7,403 nucleotides of DNA, taken from assembly GCA_022844575.1 (NCBI GenBank), contig JALHLL010000159.1, positions 1,020-8,422 of the forward strand, given 5' to 3'. Each line of letters opens with the position of its first letter. Position 1 is the stretch's first letter. Shown here piece after piece: positions 1 through 5,701 of the stretch. Position numbers and translations under genes: made by a program. This stretch comes from a bacterium (GTDB taxonomy: Bacteria > Bacteroidota > Ignavibacteria > Kapaibacteriales > UBA961). The notes under the pieces were generated by a model that ran no database searches, was not told where the DNA came from, and saw nothing but the letters and a program-made list of their open reading frames with translations.

Positions 1-1871
1 TCGGCACTCGACAAATATAATTCCGGCTCATTGCCATTTGCAAAATAAAAAATACGCGAGTGTTCCAAAAATCTGCCCAGAATACTCCGCACCTCGATAT
101 TTTCACTTAAATCTTTTACACCGGGTCTTAAACAGCAGATACCGCGTACAATCAGTCGTATTTTAACACCTTTTTGTGATGCTTTATATAATGCACGAAT
201 AATATCCTCATCTACCAAAGAATTCATTTTTGCAAATATCAATCCAGGATGTTCTTCGGTGTGTTGCTCAATTTCGCGGTAAATTAATTTCAACACATCC
301 GATTTTAGAGTTTTCGGCGCAACGGAAAAATGTTCCCAACGTGTATGATTGGAGTATCCCGTAAGCATATTAAAAACATGTATTACATCCTCTGCAAAAT
401 CTTCACGCGCTGAAAAAACACCTATATCGGTATATATTCTTGATGTGGATAAATTATAATTACCGGTGGATAAATGTATATATGTACGCATTTTTCTTCC
501 TTCGCTGCGTACAACCATTGCAATTTTACAATGTGTTTTTAAGCCGACAACACCATATACTACGTGTGCACCCGCTTGCTCCAATTCACGCGCCCACAGA
601 ATATTATTTTCTTCATCAAAACGCGCTTTTAATTCCACAAATGCTGTTACTTGTTTACCGTTTTCTACTGCCTTTTTTAATACCTCAACAAGTGGTGAAT
701 TTTTTCCTGCACGGTATAATGTAATTTTTATAGCCAACACTTTAGGATCGGATGCCGCAGCGTGCATAAAACGAATAACGCTATTGGAAAAAGAATCGAA
801 AGGATGATGAACAACTATATCTTTTTTAGCGATGGCATCAAACACTTCATCATCAGTTCCTAAAAACTCAGGTAATTTTCTTGATAATAATTGGGGATCT
901 TTTAACTCAGGAATTTCCAACCCCATTAAAGCAAAGAATTCAGGGAAATTAAGTGTTCTTTTTACTATATAAACATCCTCCGATTCCAAACCGGTTGATG
1001 TGCGAAGTAATGTTACTAAGTGTTCCGGCATATCACTCATTACTTCCAATCGAACAGGTGCGGCTCCCCATGGTCTTTGGCGTATCTGTTCTTGCAGCTC
1101 CGTTACCAAATCACTTGCTTCATCTTCCGCTATCTCTAACTCTGCATCTCGCGTTACGCGGAAAGCATAAGAACCTTCAATCTCGAAGCCCGAATACAAT
1201 ACTTGTGAATTTGCCTGTATGATTTCTTCAAGGAGAACAAAATGATAACCTGAACTCCGCTTAAGTCGTACAAAACGAGGCAACACAGGCGGTAGCTGTA
1301 AAACAGCAATACGCGCTCCTTGTGGCTTATCGGAATCGTTCAATAGATAAACGATATTAAGACTTCGATTGAGAAGACGTGGAAAAGGATGTGCCGTATC
1401 TAATGCTAAGGGTGTCAGAATCGGAAGTACATCGTCAAAAAAGTACTCTTTCAATCTGTCGCGCTCTCGTGCGGAAAGTGTGGCATATTTATGGATGACT
1501 ATATCATTTTTCTCCATTTCCGGCAGGATATGCTTATTGAGTATATGAGCATGGCGTTCATATAATTCATTTACTCTCTTGCGGATTTCGGATAATTGCT
1601 GCCTTGCGGAAAGTCCATCGCTCGAAAGATCAAAGATGTCATTTTCAATCTGATCTTTTAATCCGGCTACACGAACCATAAAAAACTCATCTAAGTTTGT
1701 ATCGAAGATGATGAGAAACTTTAGCCGTTCAAGCAAAGGATGTTCATGATTTTCAGCTTCATCGAGTACTCTATTGTTAAACTCCAACCAGCTTAACTCC
1801 CTATTTATATAGAGTTCATAACTTTTAAACTGTGATAACGAGATTTTACCCATTTCTTTCCGTAAGGACAT
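1..1871 (-). CDS. ppk1: Polyphosphate kinase 1, C-terminus cut off by the window edge
   Basis: PPK1 makes inorganic polyphosphate from ATP and can run in reverse; it is usually membrane-associated. The 623 visible codons include the N-terminal domain (INRELSWLEFNNRVLDEA, about residues 22-39), the middle domain, and both phospholipase-D-like C-terminal domains. Key motifs are VVHHPFDSF, VELKARFDEENNI, GLKTHCKI with the probable phospho-histidine H447, YIHLSTGNYN, and LEHSRIFYF with the second catalytic histidine H604. The two histidines are 157 residues apart, the same as H435 and H592 of E. coli Ppk. Family members are about 690-720 residues, so roughly 70-100 residues lie outside the window. 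An in-frame TGA stands upstream of the chosen ATG, which has no clear ribosome binding site. A second in-frame ATG at 1853 (Met7) is preceded by GGAAAG at good spacing and may be the true start. GC is higher than in the neighbouring accessory block. Confidence 0.96.
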   Translation of the reverse strand, partial: MSLRKEMGKISLSQFKSYELYINRELSWLEFNNRVLDEAENHEHPLLERLKFLIIFDTNLDEFFMVRVAGLKDQIENDIFDLSSDGLSARQQLSEIRKRVNELYERHAHILNKHILPEMEKNDIVIHKYATLSARERDRLKEYFFDDVLPILTPLALDTAHPFPRLLNRSLNIVYLLNDSDKPQGARIAVLQLPPVLPRFVRLKRSSGYHFVLLEEIIQANSQVLYSGFEIEGSYAFRVTRDAELEIAEDEASDLVTELQEQIRQRPWGAAPVRLEVMSDMPEHLVTLLRTSTGLESEDVYIVKRTLNFPEFFALMGLEIPELKDPQLLSRKLPEFLGTDDEVFDAIAKKDIVVHHPFDSFSNSVIRFMHAAASDPKVLAIKITLYRAGKNSPLVEVLKKAVENGKQVTAFVELKARFDEENNILWARELEQAGAHVVYGVVGLKTHCKIAMVVRSEGRKMRTYIHLSTGNYNLSTSRIYTDIGVFSAREDFAEDVIHVFNMLTGYSNHTRWEHFSVAPKTLKSDVLKLIYREIEQHTEEHPGLIFAKMNSLVDEDIIRALYKASQKGVKIRLIVRGICCLRPGVKDLSENIEVRSILGRFLEHSRIFYFANGNEPELYLSSA

Positions 1872-1873
1872 AA

Positions 1874-1881
1874 CAAACTTA
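1874..1881 (-). promoter_or_regulatory. Possible TAnnTTTG -7 box before ppk1
   Basis: The minus strand reads TAAGTTTG, an exact match to the Bacteroidota -7 consensus TAnnTTTG, but I see no TTTG -33 box at the expected distance. It ends only 2 nt before the first ATG, so transcription from it would begin at or inside that codon. This would favour the second ATG at 1853 as the real ppk1 start. An alternative sigma70-like -10 (TATAGT) lies just upstream. Speculative. Confidence 0.25.
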
Positions 1882-1908
1882 AAATTACTATATCAGACGT
1901 GAATGTGG

Positions 1909-1925
1909 TTATTATCTTCTAATAA
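1909..1925. repeat. Small AT-only inverted repeat upstream of ppk1
   Basis: TTATTA and TAATAA form a perfect 6-bp inverted repeat around a 5-nt spacer, 38 nt upstream of the first ppk1 ATG. It could be an operator or simply chance in AT-rich DNA. The rest of the 1872-2099 gap also holds a second perfect hairpin, ATTCTG-TTGG-CAGAAT (2010-2025), with no U-tract on either side, so it is not a terminator. Confidence 0.2.
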
Positions 1926-2099
1926 TACTATCTTAAAACCGTTTTGGGACATTCAGGATACAAGCGACATCTGCTCCATATCTATTCGACACAGACGAAA
2001 CTCGTTAAGATTCTGTTGGCAGAATGCTCTCAATTCTTCCCCCCGGATGCATTTGCCTTATTTTCGGTTACCTTCTTTACAAAGTATTGAATTACTCTT

Positions 2100-2635
2100 T
2101 TATTCGCTTAGTATTCTATCACTTTGTTCGAGAAATCTTTCACGTAATAGTTTCTCCAAGTCATCGAAGTCATACTGTAGTGGGTTAGATGTAACTGAAA
2201 ATGGTGTGTCATACATCCTGTAATTTGCTTCCAATAGTTTTTTCTTATAGCCTTTTACTTTCTCAAGATAATGGTCTGGATTTGATGTGTAAATCAATAG
2301 AAATCTTGCCGTAACTACTTGTTGTGTTTCTATTTCTACAATGTCCTCCCATTTGATTAGTCCAACACTTGACATATGTTTATTATCAAAAATTCCATTA
2401 CTGTCAATTATAAACCCATTGTTTTGTCCAACATTTTCTTTACAGAATAAATACCAGTGCAGCCAAAGAATATAACAGCCGCAATCCCTAAAACCATCTC
2501 CCAAATTGGTTTAGATGCATTTTGTTGTGCTGCATTTGTTGTGATAAGATAAAGTCCCACAACTACAAACATTAACGAACCGATAAGTACAAAGAGTGGT
2601 TTTGACTTACTAAATGGGATTTCGATTTTATTCAT
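2100..2635 (-). pseudogene. STM3941-family membrane-anchored protein with a mid-gene -1 frameshift
   Basis: Two overlapping frames together give one recognisable protein of the STM3941 family, whose function I do not know. The first frame (2408-2635, 75 aa) starts MNKIEIPFSKSKPLFVLIGS, has two membrane helices (about 13-32 and 46-64), and stops after DKTMGL. The -1 frame continues at IIDSNGIFDNK, then SVGLIKWEDI, FLLIYTSNPDHY, LLEANYRMYDTPFSVTSNPL and a charged C-terminus. The joined product would be 178 aa, a normal length for the family. The start is supported by AAAGG (2644-2648), 8 nt upstream. The break lies at a slippery heptamer (2411-2417). It may be a single-base deletion, a sequence error or programmed frameshifting; no other frame damage is seen, so any loss is recent or the gene is still expressed. 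The N-terminal part of the second open frame (its first 31 codons) is out-of-frame shadow. Confidence 0.78.
2411..2417 (-). other. Slippery heptamer G GGT TTA directly before a TAA stop
   Basis: On the minus strand the first frame reads ATG GGT TTA TAA. Bases 2417-2411 are GGGTTTA, an X XXY YYZ heptamer in the phase required for tandem -1 slippage, followed at once by the zero-frame stop (2408-2410). Slippage would give MGL-IIDSNG, which keeps the G-L-I-I-D pattern expected in this family. A weak 6-bp stem (TTGACA at 2402-2407 with TGTCAA at 2369-2374, about 27-nt loop) could form just downstream. The same yeast L-A virus heptamer is a known frameshift signal; function here is unproven. Confidence 0.4.
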
Positions 2636-2840
2636 TTTTTAGACCTTTCATTATTTTTTTGTATTCTTTCGCAGTGCTTACGGCGGCTTCAAACTTGCAG
2701 AGGTCAAGGAACAGAAGTACTATTTTATGCATCGACATTATGACAACTTACAAAAACCAGCGTTTTCAAGAATTAAATAGACTATGCATTTAACTCAAGA
2801 CGATACAACTACTCAGGTTCATAAACATGTACATTCGTAA
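2636..2840. other. Intergenic region without a firm gene
   Basis: This 205-nt gap separates the membrane-protein gene from the STM3941-family gene. It holds the AAAGG ribosome binding site of the latter (2644-2648). A 36-codon minus-strand frame (2628-2738, beginning MSMHKIVLLFLD) overlaps the next start codon as ATGAATAA, but has no ribosome binding site. An opposing plus-strand frame is open from 2643 to a TAG at 2778-2780. Neither has a recognisable family. No clear terminator or promoter was found. Confidence 0.4.
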
Positions 2841-3395
2841 TCAAATTATCTTAGATTTTACTTTTTTCCTTATCGATAGTAGTAGTTTATCTAATTTATT
2901 AGTAATAGCAAGACTTAGAAAACCACTAAATATGCAAAGAAGAAAAAGATGATTCAGATTCACAAGCCCATCAATATGACCCGTTCCATCTAAAAAGAAA
3001 AGTTCAATCCATAATGGCGGCTTAGTTACATGATAACAACCCATACCTTCAGGAAAAGGTAGTAGCGGCATAATAAATTTCTGCTCAATATAAATCAGAG
3101 TTAAAAAACAAAAGAGGAACAGGATAAAGGCAATAGGAAAGAAGAGTATATTAGGTATTAATCTTATACTTTCGTTCCGTCTTAGCTCTCTATTCAATAG
3201 ATACTTTTCGAGTTTTACCGCACTTATTACAGAAACAATAATAATCGTAAGCGTAACGAAAAATCCGTATTCGGTATCATGTTGATTCGCAATCAATTCA
3301 TTTGTTTTAATTCTATCTTCCAAAACTCTTTCGAGAATCGTTCTAATAATAGAGAATATCCAGAAAAAAATTACTGTAAAAATTACTTTAACCAT
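2841..3395 (-). CDS. Hypothetical four-helix integral membrane protein
   Basis: I do not recognise a family for this 184-residue protein. It has four strongly hydrophobic segments at about residues 3-20, 44-61, 80-104 and 148-167, which predict an inner-membrane protein. The first loop is charged (LERVLEDRIKTNELIANQHD), there is a basic stretch before helix 3 (NRELRRNE), and the tail is rich in lysine (SIRKKVKSKII), which by the positive-inside rule places the C-terminus in the cytoplasm. A loop of about 43 residues between helices 3 and 4 (roughly 105-147) contains PLLPFPEGMGCYHVTKPP and would lie outside. No Shine-Dalgarno site is visible before the ATG, but a TAnnTTTG box sits 36 nt upstream, which supports an independent transcript. 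The region is among the most AT-rich in the window (16 G/C of 60 at 3301-3360). No catalytic motif was seen. Confidence 0.75.
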   Translation of the reverse strand: MVKVIFTVIFFWIFSIIRTILERVLEDRIKTNELIANQHDTEYGFFVTLTIIIVSVISAVKLEKYLLNRELRRNESIRLIPNILFFPIAFILFLFCFLTLIYIEQKFIMPLLPFPEGMGCYHVTKPPLWIELFFLDGTGHIDGLVNLNHLFLLCIFSGFLSLAITNKLDKLLLSIRKKVKSKII

Positions 3396-3430
3396 ATCAG
3401 CAAAAAAAATGGAGCAAATTTCTAAGAATT

Positions 3431-3438
3431 CAAAAGTA
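3431..3438 (-). promoter_or_regulatory. Candidate TAnnTTTG promoter box for the membrane-protein gene
   Basis: The minus strand reads TACTTTTG, an exact match to TAnnTTTG, with its last base 36 nt before the ATG at 3395. This is nearly the same geometry as the box before the SRPBCC gene (37 nt). No convincing -33 TTTG is present. The box is embedded in the T-rich tail of the preceding terminator-like hairpin. Confidence 0.4.
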
Positions 3439-3467
3439 AAATGACACTATCTTAGCGGTTTGTCACT
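3435..3467 (-). terminator. Probable terminator after the acetyltransferase pair
   Basis: Four nt after the stop of the upstream gene, the minus strand can form a 7-bp stem with one G-T pair, AGTGACA with TGTCATT, around a 14-nt loop. It is followed by TTTACTTTT. The long loop and interrupted U-tract make it only moderately convincing. Confidence 0.4.
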
Positions 3468-3471
3468 AATC

Positions 3472-3975
3472 TCAGTCTTTATCAACTCCTACTTTTGTAC
3501 TTCTTCGTTCCATTAAAACAGTATCGCGCCAAACACCGTTCATACATCCTATTTTTTCTCTATATCCTATCATTCTGAAACCGAGTGATTCATGCAATCT
3601 GATACTTGCTCTATTTTCAGGGAAAATGCCCGATTGTAATGTCCAAAAATTATTCTTTTCACTTTCCTCAATTAAATAATTGAGGAAGCTTGTTCCGATT
3701 TTTTGTCCTCTCGCCTTATTACTTATATAGATACTCAATTCCGCTACTCCGCCATATACGCAACGCGAGGAGACAGGTGAAAGTGCTGCCCACCCTACCA
3801 TTTCATCATTCAATATAGCTACAAACCTGCATACTTGAAGATGTCCTTTATCCCATTCCTCCCAAGTAGGTGTATCTTGCTGAAATGTCGCATTACCGGT
3901 TTCTATACCTTGTTTATATATTTCTTCAACACTTTGCCAATCATCCGATACCATTGCTCTGATTATTATTTCCAT
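3472..3975 (-). CDS. GNAT acetyltransferase, phosphinothricin/MnaT type
   Basis: This 167-aa protein is a full-length GNAT enzyme of the phosphinothricin N-acetyltransferase/YncA (MnaT) family, which uses acetyl-CoA to acetylate the amino group of glutamate or methionine analogues such as phosphinothricin or methionine sulfoximine. Family landmarks in order are GIETGNATFQQDTPTWEEWD (23-42), GWAALSPVS (61-69), VAELSIYIS with E79 aligning with the proposed catalytic glutamate of Bar, the acetyl-CoA loop RGQKIG (89-94), SGIFPENRASIRLHESLGF (115-133) and GVWRDTVLMERRS (147-159). The loop carries Lys92 where many GNATs have Gly, a change I believe is tolerated. It starts 7 nt after the stop of the fused-GNAT gene with no well-spaced ribosome binding site of its own, which suggests coupled translation. 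The natural substrate cannot be read from sequence; amino-acid analogue detoxification is the likely role. Confidence 0.92.
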   Translation of the reverse strand: MEIIIRAMVSDDWQSVEEIYKQGIETGNATFQQDTPTWEEWDKGHLQVCRFVAILNDEMVGWAALSPVSSRCVYGGVAELSIYISNKARGQKIGTSFLNYLIEESEKNNFWTLQSGIFPENRASIRLHESLGFRMIGYREKIGCMNGVWRDTVLMERRSTKVGVDKD

Positions 3976-3982
3976 TGTGCTA

Positions 3983-4966
3983 TTATCTACCTTTATTTAG
4001 ATACATAAAACATTGTGTAAAACTGTTTTGTTCGGTTTTGAAATAGTTTTCAAGTTTTCCATACTCTCTAAATCCTAACTCCTTGTAAATCCGAATAGCA
4101 TTACTGTTATGTTCCAGAACACCCAATATTATTTGCTCAATGTGCTGATTTTCAAATGCTTTACGAATGGTCTGATACACAAGCTGTTTGCCAATCCCCA
4201 TTCCTTTATATGCCGGAGTAACATAAAGTTGCACCAGATCCCCCCTATGATTTGTTTTTTTCCTCTGCTCTGCTCTGAAGCCACATATTCCTATTAACTC
4301 GTTCTGTTCGGAAAATGCTCCCCACATAAAGTTGCTGTCATCGGAATTCTGTAAAGTGGCTGTGAATGGATAATCCCTTTCGATCTCTTCATGCAACAGC
4401 GTACCAAAATTATCGGGGAATTGTCCTAAGCACTCGGTTCTCAATAGAGCATAGTTTTCGATATCATGTTCATCGAGAAGCTTATAATATATCGTATCTC
4501 TACTTGTTCGATTATACTCTAAGATTTTTTCAAAGCATATACTATCTTCGACATTTTCATATTGACCATAATTAGGAATTACGGTATAATGGTTTCTTTT
4601 ATACAATTCTATGGCTTCGGGTTGTTTTTTTCCTGTTTCAAGAATACATTTACCATACTTCAAATCAGAAGCCCAAAGTTCCAATTGTTTAAGTATTAAG
4701 GTGGCAATACCTTTTTTCCTTTTTTCGGGGAGTACAAACATTCGTTTTACTTCCATCGTGTCAGAAGTATATTCCTTTATTGCTCCGCATCCGACGGGAG
4801 ATTCATTTTCATAGGCAAGTATTACATATTTAATCATATCCGTTTTATTAAACTGAGCATAAAAAGAATGGTCGTCACCATCTCTTATTTTCAGTTCTTC
4901 ATCAAGTCCTCTCACTAATTTTATAAATTCCTCATCAGCCGAATTTGTGCGTATGCAATGAATCAT
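3983..4966 (-). CDS. Fused tandem-GNAT acetyltransferase
   Basis: This 327-aa protein contains two GNAT N-acetyltransferase domains in one chain. The first (about 1-150) has MEVKRMFVLPEKRKKGIA with the acetyl-CoA loop RKKGIA (83-88) and the closing motif EAIELYKRNHYTVI (117-130). The second (about 157-327) has LVQLYVTPAYKGMGIG with loop KGMGIG (254-259) and NSNAIRIYKELGF (287-299). Both loops look intact, so both halves may bind acetyl-CoA. Fused GNATs can also arise by joining unrelated enzymes, and the two halves here differ clearly in sequence, which argues against a recent duplication. The ATG is preceded by TATAAT within the 70-nt gap but by no obvious Shine-Dalgarno site. It is followed by a second GNAT gene after 7 nt, so the two are probably co-transcribed. 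The acceptor substrates are unknown; small amines, antibiotics or protein N-termini are all possible. Confidence 0.9.
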   Translation of the reverse strand: MIHCIRTNSADEEFIKLVRGLDEELKIRDGDDHSFYAQFNKTDMIKYVILAYENESPVGCGAIKEYTSDTMEVKRMFVLPEKRKKGIATLILKQLELWASDLKYGKCILETGKKQPEAIELYKRNHYTVIPNYGQYENVEDSICFEKILEYNRTSRDTIYYKLLDEHDIENYALLRTECLGQFPDNFGTLLHEEIERDYPFTATLQNSDDSNFMWGAFSEQNELIGICGFRAEQRKKTNHRGDLVQLYVTPAYKGMGIGKQLVYQTIRKAFENQHIEQIILGVLEHNSNAIRIYKELGFREYGKLENYFKTEQNSFTQCFMYLNKGR

Positions 4967-5019
4967 TGAATTGTCTATATACCCGCAGTTAAAAACTCAA
5001 TATTATATCAGATACTATT

Positions 5020-5035
5020 AAAAGGAAAACCTTTT
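5020..5035 (-). terminator. Weak hairpin just after the SRPBCC gene
   Basis: AAAAGG and CCTTTT pair perfectly around a TTTT loop, starting 1 nt after the SRPBCC stop codon. The stem is short and AT-rich and no separate U-tract follows beyond the arm itself, so it could be a weak terminator, an mRNA 3' stabiliser or chance. Confidence 0.3.
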
Positions 5036-5036
5036 C

Positions 5037-5486
5037 TTACTTTTCACAGAGTGCTTTTAATGCCTCTAATGCTTTGTTCCACATTCTTGCAAATTGCTCT
5101 ACATATTCCTCAGGTACTTGCATTTCTACCAATATCACTATCGAATCGCCATTGTCATTAAATATATAATTCTCATAAGACGGTGCCCATTTTTTTACTT
5201 CTTCGCTTTCCGTATCTACCATACCGTCTTTTATTATTCCCTTATGCTCTAAGGATATTTTCTTAAACGGCACATTTTCCTTTACAATCGAGTACATTCC
5301 TTCAGATGTTCCGTTTTCATTGACTGCTATAAACTTAATCTCGCTTCCTTGCTCCCAACTGCCTTCATAAGATGAACCCGGGTGAAATGCTTTTGTCCAT
5401 TCATTATAAGTGTTCGGCGCAAGCATGGTATCCCACACTGTTTGTACATTACTTTTGATACTAATCGAATAATTGACTTCCGCCAT
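5037..5486 (-). CDS. SRPBCC (AHSA1/START-like) domain protein
   Basis: This is a 149-residue soluble protein of the SRPBCC superfamily, most like the AHSA1 (activator of Hsp90 ATPase homologue) branch. These proteins form a helix-grip fold with a deep hydrophobic pocket that binds lipid-like or aromatic ligands; bacterial members mostly lack a known function. Seen in order: an N-terminal strand AEVNYSISIKSN, the family helix VQTVWDTMLAPNTYNEWTKA (14-33), the G-S-x-W-x-x-G-S turn (SYEGSWEQGSEIKF), strands with EGMYSIVKE, and the long C-terminal helix EYVEQFARMWNKALEALKALCEK. I chose the ATG at 5486 because AGGAG (5494-5498) precedes it at 7 nt. The frame is open to an earlier ATG at 5525, but those 13 codons (MRYYSLHFYRRTY) overlap the promoter box and the ribosome binding site. 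It lies alone behind the ahcY terminator and a promoter-like box, 70 nt upstream of the tandem GNAT gene. Confidence 0.88.
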   Translation of the reverse strand: MAEVNYSISIKSNVQTVWDTMLAPNTYNEWTKAFHPGSSYEGSWEQGSEIKFIAVNENGTSEGMYSIVKENVPFKKISLEHKGIIKDGMVDTESEEVKKWAPSYENYIFNDNGDSIVILVEMQVPEEYVEQFARMWNKALEALKALCEK

Positions 5487-5493
5487 ATATGTT

Positions 5494-5498
5494 CTCCT
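5494..5498 (-). promoter_or_regulatory. Ribosome binding site AGGAG that fixes the SRPBCC start
   Basis: AGGAG lies 7 nt before the ATG at 5486. It decides for the shorter 149-aa product over the longer frame beginning at 5525. Confidence 0.8.
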
Positions 5499-5522
5499 GT
5501 AAAAATGTAATGAATAATATCG

Positions 5523-5530
5523 CAAAATTA
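5523..5530 (-). promoter_or_regulatory. Candidate TAnnTTTG promoter box for the SRPBCC gene
   Basis: The minus strand reads TAATTTTG, an exact TAnnTTTG match ending 37 nt before the ATG at 5486. The implied leader is about 30 nt and contains the AGGAG site. No -33 TTTG box is seen at the usual spacing. The remaining 5531-5640 stretch between this box and the ahcY terminator shows nothing I can assign. Confidence 0.42.
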
Positions 5531-5640
5531 GAATTTTATGGAGAGGTACGATAGAATAATCGAAAAGTTTAAACGAAGAAAATTGTCGAATTTCTTACAA
5601 CTTGAATGCTTTTCGATCTTTGTAAATCCCCTTACACTCA

Positions 5641-5677
5641 TAAAAAAATGCCGTTATGGAAAAACCATAACGGCATA
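5641..5677 (-). terminator. Strong rho-independent terminator of the ahcY unit
   Basis: ATGCCGTTATGG (5648-5659) and CCATAACGGCAT (5665-5676) form a perfect 12-bp stem with a 5-nt loop. On the minus strand the stem is followed by a run of seven T. It begins 25 nt after the ahcY stop codon and separates this unit from the accessory block. Confidence 0.93.
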
Positions 5678-5701
5678 AACAGCATGATTATAACTGCAGG
5701 A

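Noticed and set aside
440..1222. Plus-strand open frames opposite ppk1
   Set aside because: They lie antisense to strongly conserved PPK1 coding sequence and show no family features.
1903..2223. 106-codon plus-strand frame
   Set aside because: Its second part is antisense to the STM3941-family gene, with no ribosome binding site; only the gap portion is kept, as a possible repeat.
2628..2738. 36-codon minus-strand frame MSMHKIVLLFLD... overlapping the next start as ATGAATAA
   Set aside because: No ribosome binding site, no recognisable family, and short enough to be chance.
2643..2780. Plus-strand open stretch reading SAYGGFKLAEVKEQ and MHRHYDNLQKP before a TAG
   Set aside because: It looks somewhat protein-like and could be a gene remnant, but it has no start signal and no family I can name.
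4109..4814. Plus-strand open frames opposite the fused GNAT gene
   Set aside because: Antisense shadows of a well-supported coding region.
1872..5640. Integron cassette array
   Set aside because: The gene mix resembles cassettes, but no paired attC-type core sites (RYYYAAC with GTTRRRY) recur between the genes and there is no integrase in the window. A single ATTTAAC near 2788 is expected by chance.
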